Positions 1 through 11,787 of a stretch of DNA of 64,000 nt are shown here, piece after piece. Position 1 is the first letter of the stretch. Each line of letters opens with the position of its first letter. Under the pieces are notes generated by a model that saw only the letters and a program-made list of their open reading frames with translations, was not told the origin of the DNA and did not search any database. Source of the DNA: Diaporthe sp. PMI_573 (lineage: Eukaryota; Ascomycota; Sordariomycetes; Diaporthales; Diaporthaceae); assembly GCA_021399435.1 (NCBI GenBank), contig JAJTUP010000004.1, positions 310,001-374,000 on the forward strand, written 5' to 3'. A program made the translations under genes and the position numbers.

Positions 1-470
1 AATCTCACCGCCGTTTTCGCGCTCAAGGTCACTGGCCGTACGTATATCCCCCACGACCGACCACGCACAGCTCAACCAGCTCACTGTGTATAGAAACGAC
101 TCGTCCAGTCTTCACATACGGAATTGGAGACATAGAGCTTCCAGTCTTCATCCTAGATGAGGACTCTTACATCGACCTGACACCAAACGTCTCGACGGAC
201 GGGCAGCTTGAGTGGACACCCCCGGCCGATGGTGGCAACTCCACTTGGAAACTTTTCAGTTACTGGCAAAGATACACGAACCAGCGGGCTTGCCGCGGAG
301 GACTCAATGCAACGACAGTCATCGGGAATGGCTCTTGGACAGTCGACCACTTCAGCACTGCTGGAGCGGTCAAGGTTACGGACTTCTGGGATCAGCAGAT
401 CCTAAGTGACGCGGAGACTGCCGAGCTGCTCGCAGACGTTGCCAAGTACTGTATGAATCCCCCCCCCCCC

Positions 471-503
<33 letters not shown>

Positions 504-2781
504 ACCTTTGTTGTTGTCTTTTGATCCTTTTTCTTCCCTCATGCCGCCCTAGACCCCATGTATCTCCAGACTGACCCGCTGGTACACAGCATGGGAAGAC
601 AGCATGGAAATCCTAGCAGCTCTATACTGGACGCCCGACTTCCTCTCGCGTTTCGAACAAGAGATGGGTTATAGTCTCATCAAATACCTGCCCTTGCTGT
701 ACAACCCCAAAAATTCCTGGGTCGGCGGCATCCCCGCTTACCCGGTGCTCTATCAGTACAGCGAATATACTACTGACAACACCAGCGTGCATGACCTCGA
801 CTATCGCACTGTCTTAACCTCTGGCTACCAGGACTACATCGACCATTTCGAGGAGTGGTCCCATGCGCGCGGAGTTGAGTATTCCAACCAGCCAGCGTAC
901 AACCTCCCATTGGAAATGCTGCGCAATATTCCATCGGTCGATGCTCCCGAGGGTGAATCGCTGGGATTCGAGGACAGCGTGACTTCGTACCGTCAACTCG
1001 CGGGCCCCGCCCATCTTGCAGGGCGGAATGTTATTTCGAGCGAGATGGGAGCTGTCTCTGGACCGGCGTTCAACCTCACCATCCCGCAGTTTCTGTATCA
1101 CGGCAAGGCAGGTCTTGCTGGCGGCATCAATCAACACGTTCTGCACGGTGCACCCTACTCCGGAAACTATCCCAACACCACCTGGCCAGGATACACGACG
1201 TTCTACTACCTCTTCAGCGAGATGTGGACGCCAAACTTGCCGACCTACGGATCAGGCCATCTGAAGGATACACTGGACTGGTTCGGCAGAAATCAATGGG
1301 TGCTCCAACAAGGTGTTCCTAAGATGGATCTTGCCGTGTACTACTACGCAGCTCCTTGGGCCCCTGGTGATGAAGATGCCTTTGGCGGTGTGAACGGACT
1401 GGGCGCCCTGGGATACACATACGACTATCTCAGCCCGCAGAACCTACTCCTCCCGCAAGCAACCGTCCGAGACGGAGTTTTGGCTGCGGACGGGCCTTCG
1501 TACAAAGCGCTCATCTTCTCTGGACAAGAGATCATCACATTGGAGGCAGCTCAGGCAGTCCTTGACTTCGCCCAGGCTGGGCTTCCTGTTATCGTCGTCG
1601 GCGACGCTTCAGCACTGGCCAACCAGACTTACCCATCTAGGGACCTGGATCAACTTTCCAACATTACAGCTCAAATAGCACAGAGCTCAGCGGTACATTT
1701 TGTCACCTCAATCGACGAGATATCTGGGACCCTGTCTGAACTGTCGATCTCGCCACGGGCGGGTCTCAATTGCACATCTAACCCCGTCTACCCAGTTGTC
1801 CGAAGTGACGTGAACAGCAGCACTGAGTACGTCTTCTTGTACAACGACCAATATATCTCAACCGACTGCAGAGTCTCATTTACTTCCTCTGGAAGCAACG
1901 CCACCCCATTCGTATACAACGCATTCGCTGGAACACAAGAAGAACTGGTTGAGTTCACAACCGACGGATCAGTGTACACTCTCCCACTTAAGCTGGCAGC
2001 CAACGAGACGACAATCCTGGTCTTCAAGTCAGGCTCTGGTACCAACAGCACCAGCAAGCCCTCCGTCACGTCCTCCAGCGAAAATGTCGCATCCGTCAGG
2101 CGCAGCAACTCGAGTGACACCTCGGTCCTCGCAACAGTCAGCAGCTCTGGCTCAGCCAGCCTCACCTTTGACTCCGGCAAGACTACCACATTCGACGTGT
2201 CCCTCCCCGAAACCCTCGATCTGCCCACCTGGGACATTGAAATCGAAGACTGGCACGCCCCAGAAGACCGCTTCGACGTGGAGGCTGGCACCGCTATCAC
2301 CCTGCACAACTTCACCGACCAGGCCCTCGTACCCTGGACGCAGCTCGGCGCCGGTTTTGAGAGCGTGAGCGGCGTGGGACGTTACACCACGCGCTTCACC
2401 GTGCCCTCCCTGCCGAGAAGCAACTCCTCCTCCAGTGGCCCTTCTTCTCGTATCGGAGCCCTTCTCTCGCTGGGCCCGGTGGTCAACACCATTCGCGCGA
2501 GTATTGACGGCGTCCAGCTCGCCCCGATCGACCCGGCGCGATCGGTTGTAGACATATCGGGCTACGTGGTCGAGGGCCAGGAGCATGAGCTCGAAGTTGA
2601 GGTGACCACGACGCTGTTCAACCGGATCAAGAGTGAGGCGGACCAGGTCCAGGTCTGGGGCCAGGTTGCGTCGGCCCAGCAGTCCAAGTATGCCGAGCAG
2701 GGGCCTTATGAGTACGGGCTCTTGGGTCCGGTCACTTTAGAGTGGGTTGCCGTTGCCGAGATCGATGCCAGTGCCTTGTAA
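1..2781 (+). CDS. Large secreted glycoside hydrolase, GH106 (alpha-L-rhamnosidase)-like, 5' end outside window
   Basis: Partial gene, exons 1-37, 94-450 and 590-2781; phase is kept across both junctions (37/94 and 450/590) and 861 residues are visible. The protein resembles the large fungal secreted proteins assigned to the GH106 rhamnosidase-like fold: an internal segment with GLAGGINQHVLHG and YYLFSEMW, aromatic-rich surroundings, and a C-terminal beta-sandwich (about the last 200 residues) of galactose-binding type. Many N-glycosylation sequons (NTT, NLT, NST, NSS) and a Ser/Thr-rich linker support secretion, though the signal peptide lies off the window. Known role of the family is removal of rhamnose from plant or microbial glycans; the exact substrate is inference. 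The second intron (451-589) contains a C-run and a (CAA)n tract and a CTGAC branch site at 571. Family assignment is from recalled resemblance, the coding status is firm. Confidence 0.72.
451..589 (+). repeat. Intronic C12 run followed by (CAA)n microsatellite
   Basis: A run of 12 C (459-470) is followed by about eleven CAA-type units (471-504) and then a short TTGTTGTTG tract, which can pair with the CAA tract. All of it lies inside the second intron of the GH106-like gene, between donor GTATGA (451) and acceptor CACAG (ending 589). It makes this intron (139 nt) about twice the usual length here. Confidence 0.85.
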
Positions 2782-2907
2782 TCAAGGGTCGAAACATGTA
2801 TTGTATATAATTCGCTGGACTTTGTGAGATGACACTTAATATCAGCCTCTTCTCAAAATGCTTGCTCACACAACAAGCCCAGTTCTGTAATGAATGAGTG
2901 TAGTGTT

Positions 2908-4688
2908 TCAAACTGCTCGGCTGACTGTGGAATTCTCAGCCGGGTAGAGCTGTTGTGATGGGTAGCCCATGTAGGCAGTAGGGTAAGACTTGTCGTGGCT
3001 AGATAATTGCTCGGAGACATCAAGTGGAGCCGCAAAATAAACTCGAGGTACAGAATTTGTCTCCGAGGCAGTGTGCGCCGCGGAGGAAGTAGGGTTTTTG
3101 GCATGGTAGCTTTCAAGGTAGGTGCGCTTCAGCTGCTCATGATATGTATCATCAACAGAAGCTAAGGTTCTGTAAGTCGACAGCTCAGTCCTGACGGTAA
3201 TGCCCTGGGATGGCCGTGAGTGATGGGTCTTCTGGATAAAGGTATGAAGGCCCGTCGGCCTTCCGTGCTGGAATTGTGGAAGTGTTGGATCCTCGTCTGA
3301 GAATCTGAAAAATGCATCTTTGGGCTGGTTGGAGTCTGAGACTGTGCTGTGTCTTCCCCGAGTCCTAAGATATCGCATAAAAGAGCTCCAGGGGCTGCTC
3401 ATAGTAGAGCCCTTGAAGAGCACAAATACTATTGGCATGCAACTGCAAATAATGCCTACATTGAGCTCAGCTGAGCTGAAAGTGGCGATACATGTCAGCT
3501 GGTTGGTGAGAGACAGATGTTGAGAAACATGTGCTCATGATGGTAAGGTAGTCTACTCACGCTAAAGAACAAAGAAGGACTGAGTCCCATGTGTAGTCGT
3601 TTGTATCTCGTGACCGCCAACGATAGTACGCGGCTACAACAGAGCATACGCAAGCGCTATAGACCAAGATTTATTAGTCAAAAGGTGGCGCAAAGCAGGA
3701 CGAGGCACGGAATTTACTTACAGCAGGCCGGTCAAGAAAATGCCCATAACTCCGAGTTTACGCTTCTTCTGGAGGCGAAGAGCAAGCACGGAGCTGATGG
3801 GTATTGCAAGAACGTATAGGTCCGTGACAGCACCGAATATCCCCTGTGCGGCGGAAACGTCGATACTCCGCCTCCCGCAGCGGTTGTTGCTTGCTCTTTC
3901 CTCCCATTTCATCGGATCGAGACCGGGAAGCTCTTGGTCCACTGGAACACATTGGACCAGAAGGAATATGAGACTTACGACGTAGAAAATGACAATGAGA
4001 ATAATACCCGCCCACGCCATTATTCTTGCGGTCTTGTTGGGTTTGAACATCCGAAGGTAAAACGCAAGGAGCGTACATTTGGTGAACATTGAGCTGACAG
4101 CATACATGCACACCGCGACGAAAGAGTTCTGTACGAGTATGAGCCAAGACCATATGATCTAATATGCGCAAAGAAATTGTTTTGGTTGACGTACCACTAC
4201 ATATTTGTGGTCGATGGCTGTTAATGGGACGTTCCACTGATGAGGCCCAAGAGGATCGCCAAGAACTATTCACTATGATCAGTGGGCTAAGAAATTGGAG
4301 GGAACTGAGGAAAATCGTACTAGATAGTAAAAACGCGCTGGCAGTGGTGACACTAGCAGCCGACACGAGGCAGAGATCTTGAGAGAGTGTTAGATAACAA
4401 GTAAATGTGTACCCGGTTACAAACGAGGCTGCTCTTTGAGCTCTTGGAGTGCGACTTTTGACGTTACTTACAGTCGTCTATACCGAATAACCGCGTCACA
4501 AATACTCTAGTGTATGCTCGTAGCATCACAAACATGAGCATGACTGACAGTGTAACGCAGATGACAATTCTTCCTGCTGGAGCTCGTGTCGGTGGATTGT
4601 CGAAGTTTGGTAGCACACCTGCGGGAGGAGCCAGAGCGGGAAACAGGCTTGGATCGTAAGACGACAAATTCAACGTTGATGGGTCCAT
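2908..4688 (-). CDS. PTH11-like seven-transmembrane receptor (fungal rhodopsin-like domain protein)
   Basis: Six exons, complement of 2908-3475, 3561-3656, 3722-4158, 4195-4265, 4321-4377 and 4472-4688, giving 481 residues with phase kept at every junction. The start is ATG at 4688 (MDPSTLNL). Family hallmarks are visible in order: an extracellular-type N-terminus, a first helix, the DDY pair ending exon 1, the GPHQWNVP...DHKYVV segment before helix 3, a helix with FYLRMF, and a helix followed by RRSIDVS. The hydrophilic tail (about 170 residues, Ser/Thr rich) is cytoplasmic in the family. PTH11-like proteins sit in the plasma membrane and are thought to sense surface or host cues; the ligand here is unknown. 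The neighbours downstream on the same strand include another receptor of this type (8450-9696). Confidence 0.85.
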
Positions 4689-6164
4689 TTTGGTTGAAAA
4701 GAAACTTGAATGTAGTAGATGTTTGAGGAATAGATGATAAAGAAAATTGAGAGTAAAGGCTGCAGTGCGACTTCTCTCTCGCAAACTTGGCTTGATGTTA
4801 CTGACTTCTGCACTCTCTGCAGATTTGCGACAGGTTCAGACCGAGATTCGATGTTGTATAAGCTCAAGTTCCAATGTTTCAGGCCAACGGGATGCATCCT
4901 TTGGGCAAGTGTATGTATGCCTAATGCAACGCACGCCAGAGTATGTGGCCCCCAGTCCTCAACGGCTTGGCCTTCCCTATCGCAAACACTCAGCCTTTCT
5001 TCTTCCGACACTAGTCTCGGAGATGATCCAATCGCTTACAACTACCTCGATATTACACGAGGTCGGGCGCCATGTGGGCGTCGGCAGGTCGTGCGGCAGT
5101 GCAAGTGGGCCGGACGCGCCGCGGCAAATCAGCTGAATCAAGACGGGCGCAGAATACCGCTGGAAGACTGCTTGTTGAGACACAAGGGTGAGGGCACTAG
5201 TGAGTGCACAATGACAACATGTGTGCTGACGGGTTCTAGTTTTCTTACTCCAGTACTTCAATGGCGGCTCACATCAGCATGGAATGGTAGGGTCAGCATA
5301 CTAAACTTGCCACCAATCATTTCTTACAATCAATGATCAGGTTAATGCTTTCCGTATGACAAGCCAAATTCAACATCGGATTGGACAAGATCTTTGTCCA
5401 ATGATAACCAAAGCATCCAACAACTGCCCTCGTGCTCACCGAGTAATCATCGTGCTTACACACACGGCTGAATTTCAGCTTGATGCCATCGCTGACAGTG
5501 CAACTTGAGGAATATTCCAAAGCACCAAACATCAATCCAGTGAACAGGGCAACCAGCCAATATCGTCGTGTCAGCTATCCTTCCTGTCGAGGCAACCGCC
5601 GGTTCGATAAACCGTCTTGTTCATGTCACGTTTTGACGGAGCTCAGTCTCTCGGGGCTGCGGGAAGCTTGTTCGCTTGATAAAACAGACCATACAATGAT
5701 ACGATGCTCCACTAACTACTCAGGAATGCCGAGGAAACCAGAGACTCACGGCAATCAGGAGAAGATTTTCGCTGGAGGCCTATGGTATGGCGATGAGACC
5801 GTATGCAATATACATGCCTTTTCCAATCTTATGTATTATTAAATTTACATACGTCATAGCTTGATTCCGTTAATACTGCTAGAAATGATAAGTGGGAGTC
5901 AGTTACTCTTACAGCGATGTTGGGGTAGAATACGACTGAGTAGTGAATGACGGCTTGACCTTTTAGTGCAGGTTGAAGCTGGCGTCATCACCAGCAGATC
6001 CCGCCTCAAGTTTCTGTCAGCTGTTCTTTGACGCTATGAGCTTTACATGCCGGACAACCCCTTCGAAGGATCCAGATTGTGTTTTGTACGCACCGCCTTG
6101 ACAGAAACAGAGAATCATATGGGCACTTAAATGGGCCTTGAGCGCTCTCCAGGATTCGCCAGCC
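4689..6164. other. Intergenic, 1.5 kb, no gene seen
   Basis: Lies between the divergently oriented PTH11-like gene and the asparagine-synthetase pseudogene, so it holds both promoters. Short open frames on both strands (for example 4734-5336 and 5480-5842) have no recognisable domain, no consistent splice pattern, and look like chance frames. Confidence 0.5.
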
Positions 6165-8260
6165 ATGTGTGGAATGAGTGTCGTCGTCGCCCTTCGCGGC
6201 ACATCTCTCGATGGCTCACGAAGCATTGCGACCCAGCTTAATGAGAGCTTGGAGAGAATCTCTCATCGGGGGCCGGACTCCAGAGGCACATGGGTTAATG
6301 ATGACCAAAGTGTTAGTACTAAGACCCTCGGTAGGCACCAAAAGTTTGGACAAAGACTAATCACGTCGCAGCGATGGGTCACTGTCGCCTAGCCATCAAT
6401 GATCTCAGCCCAGATGGACATCAGCCGCTTCATAGTTCCAATGGCCAAATCCATGCGGTTGTAAACGGCGAAATTTACGACCACGATCGTCTTCGTGTAG
6501 AGCTGAACCATCAGCATGGCTATGTCTTTAGGGAGGCATGCGATTCCGAACTGGTCGTTGCGCTTTACGAAACCTTCGGGATGTCCTTCCTTTCGAAGCT
6601 CCGTGGTGAATTCGCGTTTTGTATCTACGACTCCAGCAAGCAGTATTTTGTTGCTGTTCGGGATCGATACGGCATCAAGCCTCTATTTTGGACCGTGGTA
6701 GGCAGCAGGCTCTTGATATCTGTAGAGGCGAAAGGGCTCCTGCCACTGGGATGGAAACCTGAATGGGATGTAAAGAGTATCCTCGAGGCTGGGTGGAACC
6801 ACGATCAACGGACACTGTTCAAAAACGTTCAAAAGGTCAGGCCAGAGCATTACATGGCCTTGCATTTGCCATTCGGGTATCCCTGCCCCGGCAGTACTGG
6901 GACCTGAGCTACAGAGAAAAACGCAAGGTGGATACACGTGGGGAAGACGAGATGATATCAGGTGTTCGAAATAGGCTTCTTGAGTCAATTCGACTTCGCC
7001 TGCGAGCTGATGTACCAGTCGGCATCTACCTGTCTGGTGGGATCGATTCTTCGGCCATCGCCGGGATCGGCCATCGCCGGGATAGTCCATCACCTGGTCC
7101 AAGAGCAGGGCGTGAAACACGGCATACAAGGGCCAACCGAGAGGCTCTCTTGCTACAGCATAGCTTTCGATAAAGAAAGCGGGCTCGATGAGTCAGCCAT
7201 TGCAGGTCGAACTGCGGAGTGGCTCGGCGTCAAGCACGTTAAGAAACATATGGACGAACAAGGACTGGCCCAGAGATTTGAGGATGCGACCTATCATTGC
7301 GAGCATCACAACCACGATCTCAACTTTGTTGGAAAATACGCTCTGTCCGAAGTACCACATGAGGATAACTGCAAGGTCGTTCTCACAGGTGAAGGGGCAG
7401 ATGAACAATTTGCAGGCTATCCGTTTTACATCCCTGACTTCCTCCGGGAACCTGATCTGGCCTGGCCATGCGAGGAGCCAATCCCGGGAAAACAACGCGA
7501 AGAGCTCTGTACTGAATTCGAAACCCAAATCGCGGGCTCGTATTTATCGATAGGCGCGGATGCGTCAAACCGCGGCCCTTCTATTGCCCGCCAGCAACTG
7601 AACAACATTACTACCCCGGCATCGATGGCAGCCTTTCAACTACAGCCAAGATTCTTTGCTCACTGGACTAGTGGTAATAGTTCTGCCACTCGATTCGACA
7701 CCATTGCTAACAATGTCGACGGCCGTGTACTCGACCTCATTCAGAACAGCTGGCACCCGCTTCATTCAGCACTGTACGTCTGGACCAAAGGACACTTAGT
7801 AAACAACTTCCTTTCATGCCTAGGTGATCAGACAGAGATGGCACATAGCATCGAGGCAAGACCTCCTTTCCTCGACCACGAGTTAGCCGAGTACGTGAAC
7901 AGCCTCCCACCTAGTGTCAAGCTTCGCTGAGACCCTGTTTCCAAGAAGATCACGGAGAAGTGTATTCTGCGAGAAGCTATCAAACCTTTTGTCACAGACG
8001 AGATTTATACTAAAAGCAAGCATCCTTACACGGCACCCGCAACTTGGCCGGCTGGCGGACCGTTGCACCAACTATTGGAGCGCTTGGTAACAAGATCAAA
8101 TGTAGAGCAGCTAGGTTTTTTGGACTGGGAAAATGTAAAAGGACTCGTCGGCACGGCTTTCTTCAAAAAGGATGTGGCATCTTTCCGACAAGCGTTGATT
8201 ATCGCAGAGTGGATCGTTATCTCCCAAAGATTTGGCGTTGAGAGGGAAACCTACCATTGA
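6165..8260 (+). pseudogene. Broken asparagine synthetase (glutamine-hydrolysing), class II amidotransferase plus PP-loop synthetase
   Basis: Starts at ATG 6165 with MCG, placing the catalytic Cys at position 2 as the Ntn-type glutaminase domain requires. An intron at 6310-6371 keeps phase. Conserved pieces follow in order: SHRGPD, GHCRLAIND, VVNGEIYDH, the PP-loop SGGIDSS (about 7035-7055), TGEGADEQFAGYP, and SIEARPPFLDHELAEYV. Three lesions break it: (1) a frame change between the FGY codons near 6880 and the QYWDLSY codons at about 6895, with no possible intron there; (2) a perfect 16-bp tandem duplication at 7052-7083 right after the PP-loop, shifting frame by +1; (3) TGA at 7928-7930, after which the frame continues in good homology (KKITEKCILREA, KHPYTAP) to a stop at 8260. 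Such an enzyme would make asparagine from aspartate, ATP and glutamine, or an amide in a specialised pathway. An assembly error could explain one lesion, hardly all three. Confidence 0.85.
7052..7083 (+). repeat. Perfect 16-bp tandem duplication (2 copies)
   Basis: The unit cggccatcgccgggat occurs at 7052-7067 and again at 7068-7083. It sits directly after the ATP-binding PP-loop codons of the asparagine-synthetase copy. Because 16 is not a multiple of three it shifts the frame, and homology resumes one frame over (IAGIVHHLVQEQ). Confidence 0.95.
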
Positions 8261-8449
8261 TCTCGACACTGAAGCATATTTGGGTGCTTCAAAAAGGCTG
8301 AGAGTGACGTATAATAGTGCTTCTCTCATGATACCTGTGGAATTCGAAATGTTTTGAGAGGACACCATCAATGCCTTTTCACCAAGCGCTTTGCAACTTG
8401 CGTACATGTTCTATGGTATTACTGTCGAGCCCGCCAAACACCAGCACTC

Positions 8450-9696
8450 TTATCTGGCTGCCCCAGCTATCTCTTTGACCTTGACGCTGCCCAGCTCATC
8501 GTCGAAGTATGTCGAGTTTTCCTCACTACTTATCCTGGAAAAGCCATGTGGGAGCTTTCCATGATAATTTCCCGAATCCAACAGCTTCGACGCAGGGTGC
8601 CTGCTCTGTAGCTCGATGTCGCCTAGCGACTTGGATGCTATGCGTCTAGATCTCGTATCAAGAGACTCAGCACCGATTCCTTGACCAGGACCGAGCATCT
8701 GTTGCCTCCAACAAGTGTAAAAGGTCTTTAACGATGGCATATTGGCGGCGATGATGGCGACTTGTAACTCGCAGTTCAGCATGACCAGCAGCTTCCCCAG
8801 CGTGAATGTAAAGTCTGGTGAAGTCGCGGCTTCGACCAAGACAATACCTCGGAGTCCGCAGACCAACACTGCCGACCCTCCAGTTGTCACAACAGCGAGA
8901 ACCGTCATGCGGCGTTTTGATGACATCTGCAAAGAGAAAACGATCGGCAGAGGCAGAATAAGTATGAAAACATCAGTTGCCAGGGTAAGAGCGTATGTGG
9001 CAAACAAAATAACGCCGAGGTCGATTCTAGTCGCATTTGGGTAGTTTTCAGGCTCATAGACGGCTGCCAAGGGTACGGCTTGCAGTCCGACTATCAATAC
9101 GATCACAACGGTGCTGACGATGTGGAACCCTAGAATGGCCCAGAGCCAACGCCGGAAGCCGGTGCGATCGGTCAGGCGGTAGTAGAAGAGAAGAAAACAC
9201 ATCTTGATGCTGAATTGCAACAATGTGTACCAGAATTGGTTGACGAGGTTCCACTGCCAAGGTTAGCGAGATACCCGGTAGTCGTTGGTCGCCGCACGTA
9301 CCTTGCGAAGATTTGGCAACCACTCAGGATGACTTGCTGTAACCTCGTTCATGTGTCTGTGATCAGATTGTGATTTAGTTTTGAGGTGTATCAAGTTGCA
9401 TTTCGTGGTTCGGGGGAATTTCAACTTACAAACCGGCTCCATGGTGAAATAAATAGTAAGATAATACTTGCTGGACAGTATTAAAGAACTGTTCGCGTAT
9501 TATTATCAACTGCTGCCGGCAACTTGCAAGGTTCACACTCAGAGGAACTCACCATCATTGCGGCCATCAGACAATCGTCCCACCAGAAAGATCTCATTGT
9601 GAAGCCGCGGACGTAAATACGCATCAATATTGTGATGGTACTGATGCCGTACAATATGCTAATAAGAACGTACGAGAGAACCTGTAGATCCTCCAT
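8450..9696 (-). CDS. PTH11-like seven-transmembrane receptor
   Basis: Four exons, complement of 8450-9253, 9302-9356, 9430-9488 and 9553-9696, encoding 353 residues with consistent phases. ATG at 9696 begins MEDLQVLS, leading straight into a first helix. Family marks: WWDDCLMAAMM at the end of exon 1, the FHHGAGLHM segment (the position where other members have GLGxHxW), then KMCFLLFYYRLT at helix 3, an Asp-rich extracellular loop, LATDVFILILPLP in helix 5, and SSKRRMTVL before helix 6. The C-terminal tail of about 90 residues is Ser/Arg rich. It is shorter at the N-terminus than the receptor at 2908-4688. Predicted plasma-membrane sensor; ligand unknown. It is convergent with the asparagine-synthetase pseudogene, with a gap of only 189 bp. 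Confidence 0.85.
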
Positions 9697-11787
9697 TATG
9701 GAACTGGTCTGAAAGACACCCGGATCAGTTCAATCTACGACAGTACACCAACGGAGGGATACGTAAGACCCCAAATCTGCGACGTGGCTACGGGCGATAG
9801 TTATGGATATCAATATCAATTCCATGTGCAATAAGGTTTTCGCTAGTGCATCAGTACCTATGATTTGACCAAGGTTGATCCCGAGTTCGTGCCCGGGTCA
9901 CTTTTCCGGATGCTCGAGGGCAAGCACATACCTAAGTGGCCACCGAAGTATTGGTGTGAGCATAAGGATTGGCTCAAGGTCGATGCGCGGCCGGTTACAC
10001 ATGATGCCTGTCACAAACCTGGGCCTGCTCAGGGGCCGAGAAGTGGGCGGCAGACCTCCCGTTCTTTCTTAGCGTCGAAACTCTGTCTACTATAGCCTGA
10101 CGTTGGTAACTCGATCTGGAGTCAGGGATTTCGAACATCAGACGGTGTGAAGCTTTAAGTTCTGGACGATCCTTGCGCAGAGCGAACGGGGTCGTCTGTT
10201 GGCGTCGTGCTCGTTTAAACCCTGATTCGGTGAGTTTTGCGATCTGCGGGGAAGATAGGGCTGGAATAATTAGGTACAATGTTGTGCACCATGTCACTTA
10301 TCAAATGCGGGTGAACAGCCATCCATGCTAGAGACGGAGAGGGAACATGACGAGGCAGCGGCCCAAATCTCAGATTCTTACCTGTTCATCACGGCTAAAC
10401 GTTGTATTCTACCTCTCCCGGCAATGGTTTCATGCCATGTAACCATCTGATGTCTCGAGTCAAGATAACATCGCGAAGGCGAAAAATAAGACGTCCTTCT
10501 GGACCCATTCCCGAGTCTCGGTACTGGAGGTAGGTATGCGACCTGACTGACTTCTAAGAAACACTCTACTTGGCAGGCAGTGTTGGGGGTCCGTTCTCCT
10601 GATGTCACTGGCCTGCCCGATTTCCGCTCCTTTACCAGAGAGACTGCCCAGCCTCAGAGACAGTCCGTATAAAGGCTAGCGTTCATCCCGCATGAATACA
10701 CGATACAAAGACTCGGTTCCGACAGAATGTGCTACTGTGATGTAAATGCTGGATCTGTGTTGCCGAGATCTTGCATGCATGTGTCCCAGCCCGGCTACTT
10801 CATTTTCCAGGATGAGTGGGCCAAGGCTACCCCGGCGCGCCCCCACATGACCCGAGAACTCTATTCCTTTTCGTCCGGGGCTGCAGAAACAACAAACGGT
10901 TTCGGGATCCGACTCGTGCGGACTGGACTGAGATACTAGCCTTTGATCTCCCAGGAAGTTGTATGAGAGTCCGAGCCTCTTCTTGACAATGCGGTCGCTC
11001 TGTTGCGAATTACCATCAGCGCTTTTAAGAGATGGTACTCAGGTCTTTGCCCTGAGGACAGGCACAAGGTTGATAACATGTCCTAACAACGGAGTTCGAA
11101 GCACACAGCCACTAATGGCCCCGGCCTTCATGGTCGATTTCAATTGTTCGATATTGTCAATTTCGAGCAGTATTTGGTTGACCGCCGGAATCTCACGCCC
11201 TCACATGAGGGCTCAATACCCTGAGAAGAACTGCCAGAGAGTTTCTGGGCAACTGGCGAGTCTCTATGACCCGATGTGCCGGGGCCATTGATTGGGCAGT
11301 GCTGATAGATCAGAAACAAGATGCCGCGTACTTAGGGACCTAATACATAGTTGAGCAGGGCATTTCCTGCGTACCGAGAACCATCGGAAGCGTCAGAGAT
11401 ATATCATCACGAAAGGTCTCTTGGGCTTGTCATTGGAAGATAGCTTGAGGAACAAGATCGTCTCATTTCAAAAGCCTACAAAATGTAACACTGCAACTTA
11501 GCCTTGGCCTTGTTGAGGATTCTAGGAACATGGCCTGCACGGCAAGGAATCGATGACCATTCAATTGGATGGATTAGATACGCCATCCTTGCTGTTGACA
11601 TATGAACGCCGGTGGATTTGCGCAGACGGAATAGCATTCAACAACTTTGAGGACCTTATGCCGGAAGGCTCATTTGCCACCCCCTCGTAGTCTTGTCGAC
11701 ATGCAAAGTGCATAATTGCAGACTAGATCAAAGGTTGAATGTGTGGGCACCGATGTTTATGGTTTGCTACTACGTGTTAATCACCTG
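9697..11787. other. Intergenic, 2.1 kb, no assignable gene
   Basis: Two small open stretches look slightly protein-like but cannot be placed: 9865-10095 (+), whose N-terminal half is rich in Trp/Pro/Lys, and 11553-11690 (+), 45 codons beginning MTIQLDGLDTPS. Neither joins to convincing exons. The rest shows no domains on either strand. Confidence 0.4.

Noticed and set aside
6875..6905. Very short intron explaining the frame change in the asparagine-synthetase copy
   Set aside because: The only GT...AG pair spans about 20 nt, too short to splice.
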